Positions 36,380 to 45,595 of a stretch of 64,000 nt of DNA are shown one piece after another; within the stretch, counting starts at the first letter, position 1, and each line of letters begins with the position of its first letter. This stretch comes from Desulfolutivibrio sulfoxidireducens (GTDB taxonomy: Bacteria > Desulfobacterota > Desulfovibrionia > Desulfovibrionales > Desulfovibrionaceae), in NCBI RefSeq assembly GCF_013376475.1, contig NZ_CP045508.1, positions 3,074,001 to 3,138,000 on the forward strand, read 5' to 3'. Made by a program: the position numbers and the translations under genes. The notes under the pieces were generated by a model. That model had not been told where the DNA came from. It saw only the letters and a list, made by a program, of their open reading frames with translations, and did no database searches.

Positions 36380-37780
36380 CTATGTCCGCTGTCCGCAAAA
36401 CCGGGCCGGGTCGATGCCGTGCTTCTGGATCTTGTTCCACAGGTTCTTGGGACCTATTCCGAGAAGCGCGGCCGCCTCCTTCTGCACCCCGCCGGCCCGG
36501 GTCAGGGCCTTCTCGATCATGCTGCGCTCCACGTCGGAAAGCGTCTGACGCAACGACACCACGTGGTCCGCGCCGGCATCGGCGTCCGCCACGGCCGCGC
36601 CGCCGCCCCTGGCCTGAAAGGCCTCCCGGAACTGGGCGGCGTCGAGGACCTCGCCCGAACTCATGATGGCCGCCCGCTCCAGCACGTTGGCCAACTGGCG
36701 CACGTTGCCCGGCCAGTCGTGCTCGAACAGAAGGCCCATGGCCTCCCGGCTGACCCCGCGCAGGTCGACCCCGAGCTTGACGTTGATCCGGGACAGGAAA
36801 TGCTCCACCAAAAGGGGCAGGTCCTCCTTGCGCTCGCGAAGCGGCGGGATGTGGATGACGGCCACGCTTAAGCGGTAGTAGAGGTCGGCCCGGAACTGTT
36901 TCTCCTCCACCAGCCGGGGCAGGTCCTGGTTGGTGGCGGCGATGATGCGGATGTCGATGTCGATGGGCTTTTGCCCGCCCACGCGCTCGATCCGCTTCTG
37001 CTCCACGGCCCGAAGGAGCTTGGGCTGCAAAAAAAGAGGCATATCCCCCAGCTCGTCCAGAAGGATGGAGCCGCCCTGGGCCAATTCGAACTTGCCCTTT
37101 TTCAGGGCCAACGCCCCGGTGAAGGCCCCCCTCTCGTGGCCGAACAGCTCGCTTTCCAGGAGGTTTTCCGGGATGGCCGCGCAGTTGACCTTGATAAACG
37201 GCCCTGTGGCCCGCCGGGACAGGGCGTGGATGGCGTCGGAGACCACCTCCTTGCCCGTACCCGACTCCCCGGTGACCAGGACCGTGGTGTCCAGCCCGGC
37301 CACCCGGTGGATCATCTCCACCACCCGGCGCATGCCCTCGCTCTGGCCCACGATGGCCGGCACGCCCGTGGCCGTGGCCAGGGTGGAACGCAGCACGGCC
37401 AGCTCGGCCCGAAGCCCCCGGCGCTCCAGGGCGCGACGGATGACGATCTCCAGTTCCGTCAGGCTGAAGGGCTTGGAGAAAAAGTCGTAGGCCCCGCGTC
37501 GGACCGCCTCCAGGGCCTTTTCCCGGGTGGAATAGCCGGTCATGACGATGACGTCGGTCTGGGGGGAAAGTTCCTTGATCAGGCTCACGGCCTCGATGCC
37601 GCTTTTGCCCGGGAGCATGACGTCGGTCAAAACCAGATCAAAGGGCTCCCTGGCCAGCTTGGCCAGCCCCTCCTCCACCGACCCGGCGCAGGCCGGGGCA
37701 AAGCCCTTGGAGGATAGGGCCTCGGCGAGCATGGCCCGGAACACCTCGTCATCCTCGATCACCAGGATCTTCTCGGCCAT
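36380..37780 (-). CDS. NtrC-family sigma54-dependent response regulator
   Basis: The 466-residue protein has a receiver domain with phospho-acceptor Asp53 in LTDVMLPGKSG, an AAA+ domain with Walker A GESGTGKE and the sigma54-contact motif GAFTGA, and a C-terminal Fis-type helix-turn-helix (KEAAALLGIGPKNLWNKI). It should activate -24/-12 promoters when phosphorylated. The second of two adjacent ATG codons (37780) has GAGG at the better distance. The tad promoter lies about 260 bases downstream of its stop, making the tad operon the natural target, by inference. Confidence 0.93.
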   Translation of the reverse strand: MAEKILVIEDDEVFRAMLAEALSSKGFAPACAGSVEEGLAKLAREPFDLVLTDVMLPGKSGIEAVSLIKELSPQTDVIVMTGYSTREKALEAVRRGAYDFFSKPFSLTELEIVIRRALERRGLRAELAVLRSTLATATGVPAIVGQSEGMRRVVEMIHRVAGLDTTVLVTGESGTGKEVVSDAIHALSRRATGPFIKVNCAAIPENLLESELFGHERGAFTGALALKKGKFELAQGGSILLDELGDMPLFLQPKLLRAVEQKRIERVGGQKPIDIDIRIIAATNQDLPRLVEEKQFRADLYYRLSVAVIHIPPLRERKEDLPLLVEHFLSRINVKLGVDLRGVSREAMGLLFEHDWPGNVRQLANVLERAAIMSSGEVLDAAQFREAFQARGGGAAVADADAGADHVVSLRQTLSDVERSMIEKALTRAGGVQKEAAALLGIGPKNLWNKIQKHGIDPARFCGQRT

Positions 37781-37868
37781 CATCCGCCTCGGTTGGTCTG
37801 CGGCGTCATCCGAACCGTCGCTGTGGGGCGCCGGGCCGTTTCCTTGAAAAAAAGCCCCACGCCTTGGC

Positions 37869-39212
37869 TCACGCGTCCTCGTCGCCCGGGAAAAAGCTGG
37901 TGAACACCTCTTCGATGCGTGCATCCACGCCGGCCACGATCCCGGCCAGGTCGGCCGGGGCCAGATTCAGGGCCTCGAAGGCCTCGGGCAAAAGGGCCGG
38001 CACCCGCCATTCCCCGCTGGTGCCGATCGCCAGGGCGTTGGCCAGAAAGTCGGCCACATGGATCACCGCCGGTTCCTCGATGAACAGGGGTTCGCTCAAG
38101 TCGTGATGGTAGCGCACCATCTTCTCCAAAACCGCCGGATATTGCCACTTGCGCAGCAAAAGCCCACCCAGCAGGGCATGATCAAAGGAGAACGCGGCCT
38201 TTTCGGCCCGGGTCAGGGTCGTCAGCTCCTCCCGGCAGGCGCGCAGGACCGCGCCTGCCGGTCCGGGCAGATGCTTGTACAGGATCAGACGGCCGATGTC
38301 GTGCAACAGCCCGGCCACGAAATAGCTCTCCTGGCCGGCCGCGCCCGTGTGCTCGGCCAGGGCCCGGGCGATGATCCCACAGCCGATGCTGTGTTTCCAG
38401 AAGGCCTTCATGTTGACGTATTCCGGGGGGATGTCCCGGAAGAGGGGCAGCACGGACACGCCCAGGGCCAGGGTGGCCAACTGCTTGCCGCCCACGATCA
38501 TGACCGCCCGGGTAAGGCTGTCCACCTTGGCCGGAAAACGTTTCTCCACAGCCCGGGAGGCCCGGCCGAAAAAGGCGCTGTTGACGAGTTTGAGAAGCTT
38601 GGCCGAGAGGCTGGGATCGGTGCCGATGATTTTCGCGGCATCCTCCACGCTGCTGTGGGGATCGCGCAGGACATCGTTTATGCGCGCGAACACCTCGGGC
38701 AACGAGACCAGTTGCGGGTCCTCGCGCAACAACTCCTCGGGGGTGGGGATGGGCTGTGCGTTCGCTTCCGACTTGGCCGGGGGCGGCGGGGCGGGACGGG
38801 ACGGGGCGGACGCCTCCCCCCCGGAACCGGACGGGTCCTCGACGGCGGCCCGGGCCATCCGCCTGGCCGTCCTGGCCACGCATATCTTGAACACGGCCGC
38901 GGCGGCCGCGTCGGCCAGATCCACGAAAACGAACCGGGGACGGACAGCCTCTACCGCCGGCCCCAAAAAGTCGGCCGGTTTGGGCGCGGCTGGGGCGGCG
39001 GCTGGGGCCGCGTCCCCCCCGCCGCCTCCCGGGTTCGGAGCGTCCCCTGCGGGGACCACCTCCACCGTGTCCAGGCCCCAGCCGGCCAGGGTGGTCAGGT
39101 GGGACCGGTCCAGGCGCGCCCCCCGGGGCATGAGGAAACGCCCGCCCGGGGTGAGGACGTCTTCGCCAAGCACCATGCCCGGAACCAGATCGGAGACCCT
39201 GACTTTGACCAT
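37869..39212 (-). CDS. HDOD-domain signalling protein
   Basis: The 447-residue protein has an N-terminal segment of about 70 residues (DLVPGMVLGEDVLTPGGR), a low-complexity alanine/proline linker (about 75-180) and an HDOD domain from about residue 185. The HDOD domain includes NSAFFGRASRAV, a KHSIGCGIIARAL helix and LLHDIGRLIL. HDOD proteins act in signal transduction and are usually not proven phosphodiesterases. It lies between the sensor and the sigma54 activator on the same strand, so it probably takes part in the same pathway. Confidence 0.85.
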   Translation of the reverse strand: MVKVRVSDLVPGMVLGEDVLTPGGRFLMPRGARLDRSHLTTLAGWGLDTVEVVPAGDAPNPGGGGGDAAPAAAPAAPKPADFLGPAVEAVRPRFVFVDLADAAAAAVFKICVARTARRMARAAVEDPSGSGGEASAPSRPAPPPPAKSEANAQPIPTPEELLREDPQLVSLPEVFARINDVLRDPHSSVEDAAKIIGTDPSLSAKLLKLVNSAFFGRASRAVEKRFPAKVDSLTRAVMIVGGKQLATLALGVSVLPLFRDIPPEYVNMKAFWKHSIGCGIIARALAEHTGAAGQESYFVAGLLHDIGRLILYKHLPGPAGAVLRACREELTTLTRAEKAAFSFDHALLGGLLLRKWQYPAVLEKMVRYHHDLSEPLFIEEPAVIHVADFLANALAIGTSGEWRVPALLPEAFEALNLAPADLAGIVAGVDARIEEVFTSFFPGDEDA

Positions 39213-39327
39213 GTCCTTGTCCTTGGGGCCGAGACCGCCAGGCAACGCGCCGGTCTCTCAACATTCCATAAAGAGATATGGGTAGAAATCCCGGAGGTTG
39301 TCAAGAAAACACCGGCCCAGGACGGCC

Positions 39328-40971
39328 TCATGCCCCGGCCGGGGAGTCGCACAGTTCCACCTCCACCGAAAAACCCTCGGCATCATGGACGATACCGAAC
39401 ATCCCATGATTTTCGTTCAGAAAATTGATGAAGGACAAAAGCCCTGGGTCGTCCCGGCCGGGGTCGGCCCCCACGAAGGCCGCCCCACTGGCCCGCATGA
39501 CCACCCGCACCCGGCCGTCCTCGCCATGCCCGGCAAAAAGCCGAACCTCCCCGGCGCGTCCGGGCCGGGCCGCCTCCCGGATCATGGCCAGACAGCGCGA
39601 CAGGCCCAGAAGCAGCTTTCGTTTGGACGTCTGGGCCACCAGGCGGGAGACGTCGCCCACCTCAAGGCCAAGGCCGCGCCCGGCCAGTTCCTCGCGGGCC
39701 TCGTCCGCCATCTCCCGCAGAAGTTCTCCCAAATCCACGGCCTGGGTGAAGCGCCGCTCGGACCGGCTGGCGTCGAAAAGGACGCGTCGCCCATCGAGTT
39801 CGGCGATCATCCTGGTTTTGAGTTCCCCCATCTCGGTGAGCGTCTCCGCCAGACGCGGCACGGCCCGGCCCAGAAGGGCGGTTTCCAGGGCCGCCAGACT
39901 CTCGGCGGCCGGCGACTCCTCCCGGCCAAGGGCCTGGGCAACGGCGTCCCGGGCATCCGCGAAGGCCTGATCGGCCCGCGCCGCCGCGTCCAGGATGCGC
40001 CGCATCTTGAGGAACAGTCCCTCCAGGGCGGTCAGGGAATTGCCGGTGGTATGCAGATAGGTCCCGGCCGACTCCACCAGACCGGCCTGAAAGGCGATCT
40101 CGGCCTCCTTCTCGCGCAGCCTCTCGCGCATGCGCGATTCCATGAGGGCCCTGGTCCTGGCCTGGAGTTCCTCGGTGCGCCTGGCCACCCGCTCCTCGAG
40201 TTCGGCGTTGGCCCGTTCCAACTCGATCTCGGCCCGGCGGCGGCTGACGATGTTCTTGGTGGACACGATGATAAGCCCCAGGCCACCGATGGTCATAAGC
40301 CCGACCATGACCATGGCGTTGCGGGACTGCCTGACGACCCCGGTGGCCTCGAGGACGTCCGGAAACGAGGTGGTCACGCCCACGACCAGGGACGCGCCGT
40401 CCACGGACACCGGGGTCCAGGCGATGAGTTCCTGCCTGTTCCAGCCAGGGGAAAAAAACCGGCCCATCCCCTCCCGGCCCGAGGAGACGGCGGCCAAAAG
40501 CCGCTCCATGCCGGCGGCGGCGTCCTCGTCGCCTGGCGCGGCGACCGGGTCGCCGGCGGCATTCCCGTCCGACTCGCCGCCAGGGCACCAGGGCAAGAGG
40601 CTGTCCCGGCCACAGTCGGACCGGCCCGGGGAAAACAACCAGGCCCCGCCGCCAAACAGGCGCACGGGGGCGGTGAACCGTTCGCGAATCCCGGCTTCGA
40701 TGGCCTGGACCGAAAGGAGGCCGCTTTTGTCCCGGGCGAAATCCTCGGCGCTCCGGGCCAGGGTTCTGGCGATTTCCAACTGGGCCGTGCCGAAGGCGGT
40801 CGAGGTCCCGGCCCGCAGGGCGGCTTCGTAGTTGACCACCAGATACCAGCCAAGCACGATGCCCAAGGCGGCCACGATGGGCAGCGTCAAGTCCGCCTCC
40901 CACCGAAACCGCGCAAGACACCCCCAGCGTCCGGCACGGTGTCCGGACGGCTCCTCCCCCTTCTTCTCCAT
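39328..40971 (-). CDS. Membrane-bound sensor histidine-kinase-like protein with degenerate ATPase region
   Basis: The 547-residue protein has a membrane segment near residues 30-50, a periplasmic sensor domain to about 235, a second membrane segment (VMVGLMTIGGLGLIIVST), a coiled coil rich in Arg and Glu, and a histidine box YLHTTGNSLTALEGLFLKM. The last 200 residues sit where the ATP-binding domain should be, but I see no N-box asparagine or G-box set. It may accept phosphate from another kinase, or use a diverged ATPase. GAGGAAGG precedes the ATG at 40971. It begins the sensor-HDOD-activator gene run before the tad operon. Confidence 0.75.
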   Translation of the reverse strand: MEKKGEEPSGHRAGRWGCLARFRWEADLTLPIVAALGIVLGWYLVVNYEAALRAGTSTAFGTAQLEIARTLARSAEDFARDKSGLLSVQAIEAGIRERFTAPVRLFGGGAWLFSPGRSDCGRDSLLPWCPGGESDGNAAGDPVAAPGDEDAAAGMERLLAAVSSGREGMGRFFSPGWNRQELIAWTPVSVDGASLVVGVTTSFPDVLEATGVVRQSRNAMVMVGLMTIGGLGLIIVSTKNIVSRRRAEIELERANAELEERVARRTEELQARTRALMESRMRERLREKEAEIAFQAGLVESAGTYLHTTGNSLTALEGLFLKMRRILDAAARADQAFADARDAVAQALGREESPAAESLAALETALLGRAVPRLAETLTEMGELKTRMIAELDGRRVLFDASRSERRFTQAVDLGELLREMADEAREELAGRGLGLEVGDVSRLVAQTSKRKLLLGLSRCLAMIREAARPGRAGEVRLFAGHGEDGRVRVVMRASGAAFVGADPGRDDPGLLSFINFLNENHGMFGIVHDAEGFSVEVELCDSPAGA

Positions 40972-41073
40972 CACCCTTCCTCGACCCTCGTATCGCGTTC
41001 AAAACCAGACATGGACGGCGAGAAAAAAATTCCCTCCGGCCTGGACGGGCCTCCCCCCATCCAGCCGAACCCG

Positions 41074-41100
41074 GGCCGGCATGACGTCCCCATGCCGGCC
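41074..41100 (-). terminator. Perfect hairpin behind the GT2 gene
   Basis: GGCCGGCATG and CATGCCGGCC pair perfectly around seven bases, 32 bases after the glycosyltransferase stop on the minus strand. A T-run (41025-41031) occurs only farther downstream. Confidence 0.4.
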
Positions 41101-41131
41101 GCCCCCGGACGCGGCACGGCCGACAGGCATC

Positions 41132-42748
41132 CTAGCCGTTTAGTCCCAGGGAGTCCATGCCGCGTAGCGCTTCCAGGTGATTGAGCCACTTGTAGTGGAA
41201 TTTCACGTCGTTGCCCATGATACTGCCGTAGCCGGCCGCATCCAGCCGGCTGCGTAGGGAGGTCCCAGAATTCTGACGGTGCACGCAGGTCACCGTGCCG
41301 CAGTACATGACCTTCCAGCCGGCCAGGCACAGTTGCAGGTCGTGGTCCGTGTCGTCGATCTGGGACGGGGAATAGCGGATGTCGAACAGGGGCGCGTCGG
41401 CCAGGGAGGCCACGCGCAAAAGGTGCTGGCAGCCCATGACCACCCGCGTCTCCCGAACCACGTCGTACAGGCCGATGTCGTACTGCAAAAATGGCGTGGG
41501 CAGGCTGACCCGGATGGCCTCCTCGGTGCAGAAGGAGACGTGCCGATACAGATATTGCAACAGTCGATACTCGCCAGGGAAGACCACCTTGCAGCCCACG
41601 TTGCCGATTTTCGGGTCGCTTTCGGCCACGGTGAGCATGTGGCTCAACCAGTCGGGCTGCACATAGATGTCGTCGTCGAGAAAGGCCACATAGTCGCTTT
41701 CCCGGACATCCGGCAGGGAAAGCAGCCAGTTGCGGGCCGCGGGCGCGCCGATGTTCACCGGCAGCGCGATGACCTCGAAGTCGTTGTGCGGAAAGAGTCG
41801 GCGGGCATTGGCAACCACAGCGGCGCTGTCGTCGGCGCAGCCGTTGAGCAGGACCTTGATCCGGGCCGGGCCGATGTCGCTGCCGGCCAGGCTTTCCAGG
41901 GTCTCCCCCAGGATCTGTGCCTTGTTGAAGCTGTAGAGGCAGACACAGACCTTTTTGGTCCGAAGCAGGCCTGGATCGGGCGCGAACGGGGTGCGCAGGG
42001 CCTGGATGCGCAGGGCATAGGGGCGTTGCAGGGGATCGAGGGCCAAGGCCCGTTCATAAAAGGCCACGGCCTCGTCCACCCGGCCGGCGCGGCGATGCAT
42101 CTCCGCCGCCCGGCTCAGGGAAAAGGGATCGTTGGCCTGTTCCCTGATATTTTCCCACAAGGGCCAGGCCCGGGCGTCGTCGCCCATGGTCGCGTGGTGG
42201 TCGAACAGCCGTTTGGTCCACAGAAGCCGCAAGGCCTTGGGGCAGTTGAACGACTCCAGGGCCGCATCGGGTTGCCGGCCCTCGAAGAGGTCGAGGGTCA
42301 GAAGCATGTCGGCGTAGCGCACGGCCATGGGGTGCTTGGCCAACACGGCGCGGCAGATGCGGCGCAAATCCGGGGCGTATTCCTTGAAAGAGGCTTTGCG
42401 GATCTCCTCGAAGGTTTCGGGCTCGGCGTGCGTGGCCTCGAGGATCTTGATGATCACCGCGGCCCCGGGGACAATGCCGGACTCCAGGCCGATGCGCAGC
42501 ATGCTCGGATCGAGGCCGGCCAGATTCACCACGGCCTTGATGGCCTGTTCCAGGAGGGTGCGCGCCCGTGGCGACAACGAGCCGGGGCCTTCCGCGAACA
42601 TCCTGTTGACGAAGGACAGGGAAAGGGGGAAGTCGATTTGGAACGTATTTAAATAGTTGGCGTAATACGAACAGGCGTCGGCCTGGGAGAGGGCGAAGAG
42701 CTCCCCGGAGATGCCAGACTTTTTCTCGGCCTCGGATGAACCCGCCAT
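41132..42748 (-). CDS. Family 2 glycosyltransferase with N-terminal helical/TPR region
   Basis: The 538-residue protein has an N-terminal all-helical half (about 1-260) with a TPR-like unit (AAEMHRRAGRVDEAVAFYERA), then a GT-A fold from about residue 280 with CVCLYSFNKAQILGETLESL and the metal-binding DDD of YVAFLDDDIYVQPDW. It should transfer a sugar from a nucleotide donor in the cytoplasm. Helix-plus-GT2 proteins are frequent in flagellin or surface glycosylation of Desulfovibrio-type bacteria, so that use is likely but inferred. AAGGAG lies 7 bases before the ATG. Confidence 0.85.
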   Translation of the reverse strand: MAGSSEAEKKSGISGELFALSQADACSYYANYLNTFQIDFPLSLSFVNRMFAEGPGSLSPRARTLLEQAIKAVVNLAGLDPSMLRIGLESGIVPGAAVIIKILEATHAEPETFEEIRKASFKEYAPDLRRICRAVLAKHPMAVRYADMLLTLDLFEGRQPDAALESFNCPKALRLLWTKRLFDHHATMGDDARAWPLWENIREQANDPFSLSRAAEMHRRAGRVDEAVAFYERALALDPLQRPYALRIQALRTPFAPDPGLLRTKKVCVCLYSFNKAQILGETLESLAGSDIGPARIKVLLNGCADDSAAVVANARRLFPHNDFEVIALPVNIGAPAARNWLLSLPDVRESDYVAFLDDDIYVQPDWLSHMLTVAESDPKIGNVGCKVVFPGEYRLLQYLYRHVSFCTEEAIRVSLPTPFLQYDIGLYDVVRETRVVMGCQHLLRVASLADAPLFDIRYSPSQIDDTDHDLQLCLAGWKVMYCGTVTCVHRQNSGTSLRSRLDAAGYGSIMGNDVKFHYKWLNHLEALRGMDSLGLNG

Positions 42749-42790
42749 GGCTTGCTCCTTGGTTGAACACAGCAATCGCCGGCGGTTCCA

Positions 42791-42807
42791 TGCAAATCCC
42801 GGACCGA
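42791..42807 (-). promoter_or_regulatory. Possible sigma54 promoter of the GT2 gene
   Basis: On the minus strand TCGGTCCGGGATTTGCA keeps GG at -24 and TTGCA at -12 with the right 10-base spacing but is poor in the rest of the -24 box. A start near 42780 would give a 32-base leader. Confidence 0.3.
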
Positions 42808-42985
42808 ACCGTATTTGCCGGGGCGGGGCCCACGCCCTGAACGCACCTCGGGGATGTCGCCCCGCACCACGAGTGGCGTTCGCCGCCACCCAGTGGTTTC
42901 GGCTGGCAATTCCCACGCGACAGGATGCTTTTTCATTCAAAAAAACACATGAAACGCATTTCTTGAATGCGGCACGAGCCGGCCC

Positions 42986-43804
42986 TCAATCGGAAACGGA
43001 GATGCCGTATTCGATGCGCTCCAGTCCGTCCACCCCGTCGCCCATGCCGGGTTCCTCCCCCTCCTCCACGATGCGCGACTGGAAGACCTTGGCCTTGCGA
43101 CGTTTTTTGGCCATGAGCTCCTTGAGCAGTTCGTCGCGGCCCATATAACAGTCCAGGCACATGTCGTCGCGGGGACTGAACTCCTGCACCCGTTTTTTCA
43201 GGTTGCACACCTTGCAGGTCCGCACCTCGCGGCTCTCCGGGATCAGATCGTCGTCCTCGTCCTCCTCGCGGGCATCGAGCAAAGGGTCGACCTCGCGCGC
43301 CTCCAGGTCACCGGGGCCATCCTTTTCGAGCCGTTCGTCCCGGGCGGCCCGACCGGCGCGCTCCCCGCGGCGCGCGGTCTCCGAGGTCTCGGCCCGGGAG
43401 CCCTCGTCGGTTGCGGCAGCGGCCTTCCCTGAACGCGCCTTGGCCTTTTCCCGCCCCACCGTCTCGCCGCGACCGCGTTTGCCCGTCTCCCCGGAAAGAG
43501 GCCATGGCCCCTTGCGGGTCTCGATGACCATCTCGGCCAGACACAATTCCGGGAACAGGTCGGCCAGGATGCGGGTGAGCTGGAACTTCTTGTCCAGCCC
43601 CTTGCGCCTGATCCGGATATAGGCCCGGCTGCCCTGGACCGTGGGCCAGATGGCCTTGTCCATGTTGGCCTCGCCGCCATCGAGGAAACGCGCCTCGATC
43701 ACCAGGCCCCGTTCGCAGATGTAGTATTCCTCGTCGGCGTCGCCAGCGAAATACTCCGCATCGCGTGGGATCATTTTCCAGTCCACTTGGCTTCCCCCCG
43801 TCAT
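42986..43804 (-). CDS. Unknown protein with C-terminal zinc-finger-like CxxC pairs
   Basis: The 272-residue protein has an N-terminal globular part (about 1-105), a long charged linker rich in Arg, Glu, Ala and Asp, and a C-terminal segment with RTCKVCNLKK and MCLDCYMGRD, two CxxC pairs 20 residues apart that could bind zinc. No enzyme motif is visible. A regulatory or nucleic-acid-related role is possible but not supported further. The start at 43804 has GAGGACGG upstream. Confidence 0.6.
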   Translation of the reverse strand: MTGGSQVDWKMIPRDAEYFAGDADEEYYICERGLVIEARFLDGGEANMDKAIWPTVQGSRAYIRIRRKGLDKKFQLTRILADLFPELCLAEMVIETRKGPWPLSGETGKRGRGETVGREKAKARSGKAAAATDEGSRAETSETARRGERAGRAARDERLEKDGPGDLEAREVDPLLDAREEDEDDDLIPESREVRTCKVCNLKKRVQEFSPRDDMCLDCYMGRDELLKELMAKKRRKAKVFQSRIVEEGEEPGMGDGVDGLERIEYGISVSD

Positions 43805-43996
43805 ACCGCCGTCCTCGCGCCGTCCGGTCGCGGTGCGCTCTTCCGGCCTCCGTCTTTCCCGAAGCCGGCCCTGGCGGTTGACCCTTTTGGCTCGCGTGGC
43901 GTTCGCCCAAAGGCGGTACGCGTGACGACCGAATCACCACGCCGCAGCATTCGTTGTCTTAAAAAAACACATTTCACGTAGGCATTGGACGTAGCG

Positions 43997-44650
43997 CTAG
44001 ATTCCCAGGTCCTGGTCGATCAGGACGATCTTCACCCGCCCGGCGGGAAAGGATTTCTCGGTGACGGTCCATACGTTGCAGATGCGGTCGGGGCTGTTGC
44101 AATCCTGACAGAATGACGTCTTGACGCACGGCGTCTTCTTGTCCAGGCGCATGGCGTTGACCGGCGCGGTGTAGGCCTTGATCCGGCGCATGGCCTCCTC
44201 GACCCCGGGCACGATCTTGTTGCGCCCGGCCAGGACGATCACCTGTTTCGGTCCGAAATGCATGGCCCCCACCCGGTTGCCGATCATGTCCAGGTTGACC
44301 AGTTGGCCCGACTCGGTGACGGCGTTGGTCCCGGTAAGGAAACAGTCCACCAGAAGGGCCTGCCGCCTGAGTTCGTACATGGCCTCCCGGGACAGGCTCT
44401 TGTCCGTGGTGTCCAGGACCCTGTAATCCGGATTGGCCCGAAGCGCCGCCACCAGGCCCAGGGCGGCCACGGTCCCGGATCCGCCGAAGGAAAAACTTTT
44501 CGCCCCGGTCTCCGGAATGATCTCGGTCAGGACCATCGCGGCGGCCGCGGAGGAATCCGGAGCCTCGTACACCGCAAAGTGGTTGCCTTCAAGGGCCTTT
44601 CTGACGGCCTGGCGCCTTTTGGCGTGGAAGGCTTCGATGGGCCTTTCCAT
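43997..44650 (-). CDS. LUD-domain protein (LutC/DUF162 family)
   Basis: The 217-residue protein matches the LUD family, linked to lactate utilisation, with GAKSFSFGGSGTVAALGL and the C-terminal VCNVWTVTEKSF-like block containing CQDCNSPDRIC. The four-cysteine cluster near residues 180-195 could bind iron-sulfur or zinc. Family members work with iron-sulfur oxidoreductases, though no lutAB partner is adjacent and the large lactate dehydrogenase is 9 kb away. The ATG at 44650 lies behind an AT-rich leader with a weak ribosome-binding site. Confidence 0.82.
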   Translation of the reverse strand: MERPIEAFHAKRRQAVRKALEGNHFAVYEAPDSSAAAAMVLTEIIPETGAKSFSFGGSGTVAALGLVAALRANPDYRVLDTTDKSLSREAMYELRRQALLVDCFLTGTNAVTESGQLVNLDMIGNRVGAMHFGPKQVIVLAGRNKIVPGVEEAMRRIKAYTAPVNAMRLDKKTPCVKTSFCQDCNSPDRICNVWTVTEKSFPAGRVKIVLIDQDLGI

Positions 44651-44767
44651 AAATTCTCTCACATATTCAATATATTACCGTATTTTTCAGGGCATCCGGG
44701 TTTCGGCCGGGCGCATACTGAACCGGGGCATGGAAAAAATCAAGCACAATCCCGGAAAGCCCGGCGG

Positions 44768-45202
44768 CTAGTGGTAAAGAGCCCGTAATTCCTGGAGAAA
44801 TTTCCCCACAGTACGGTCCCTTTTGTCCTGGCGCACCACCACCCACACCCCCCAGGAAATGGGGATGCCGCGATTTTGGGCCTCGGTATAAAAGGCGTTT
44901 AAGCGCTCCACGATCCTCCCGACGGTCATGCCCTCGAAATAGACGTCGGTCTGGCGGGCGATGCTCGTGAGGATATCGCTGCACATGGAGTACTCGTTGC
45001 GCAGGATGATGTGCAGGATGCTCTCGCTGAGGTTCAGACCTTCCATGATGCCGATGACCAGGTCCGTTCTTTCCGTATCGTCCAGACGGTTCCAGTAGGC
45101 CCCGTCGCGGGTGTTCTCGGCCCTGACCCGGTCGTCGGGGGCCAGGGCGAACACGGACAGGACGCAGACCAGGGCCAGTCCCGGCAGCAACTTCCGTCGC
45201 AT
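44768..45202 (-). CDS. Exported hypothetical protein
   Basis: The 144-residue protein starts MRRKLLPGLALVCVLSVFAL, a clear signal peptide, cleaved perhaps after VRAEN. The mature part is helical with TVGRIVERLNAFYTEAQNRG near the middle, without a motif I recognise. GGAGC lies 9 bases before the ATG at 45202. It probably acts in the periplasm. Confidence 0.6.
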   Translation of the reverse strand: MRRKLLPGLALVCVLSVFALAPDDRVRAENTRDGAYWNRLDDTERTDLVIGIMEGLNLSESILHIILRNEYSMCSDILTSIARQTDVYFEGMTVGRIVERLNAFYTEAQNRGIPISWGVWVVVRQDKRDRTVGKFLQELRALYH

Positions 45203-45595
45203 GGGCAAAAGCTCCGTGGAACGCTCAGACATTACCCCGAAAGGGGAAACTCAATCCGCACGCGGCCTTTGAAAAGACCACGCATCCCTCCTACGCCACT
45301 GCCCCACGCAATTCAACACGTCGCTGGCCCCATGCTGAAAAAAACAAGCCGCTCCAGGACCGGCGTCCCCCTCGTGTCGCGCCCCCTGGAAAATACGGCC
45401 GATTTTTTCAAAAAAACACCTCTTTCAAAGCAGTTCCATCACAATTTCTGTGCGCGGATGGCGAGGGTGCGGCGCTCCTGTCGCGGCACCTGAAGAATAC
45501 GGCGGTTTTTTCGAAGAAAAAGTAATGCCTTTAAAGTGTTGTCATCAGAATTTCCGCGCCTGGAGTTCGAGGACGCGAACCTCAAGGAGGCGACA
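45203..45595. other. 393-base intergenic region with diverged tandem duplication
   Basis: No gene is supported. The region is mostly taken up by two copies, 104 bases apart, of an AT-richer block (45375-45582). The phosphatase stop follows at 45596. Confidence 0.5.
45375..45582. repeat. Two-copy diverged tandem repeat, period 104 bases
   Basis: Copy A begins TGTCGCGCCCCCTGGAAAAT at 45375 and copy B TGTCGCGGCACCTGAAGAAT at 45479. Both continue with TACGGC, a T-run, an A-run, CTTT.AAAG, CATCA.AATTTC and a GC-rich end. By eye they are about 70 percent identical. Confidence 0.6.
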
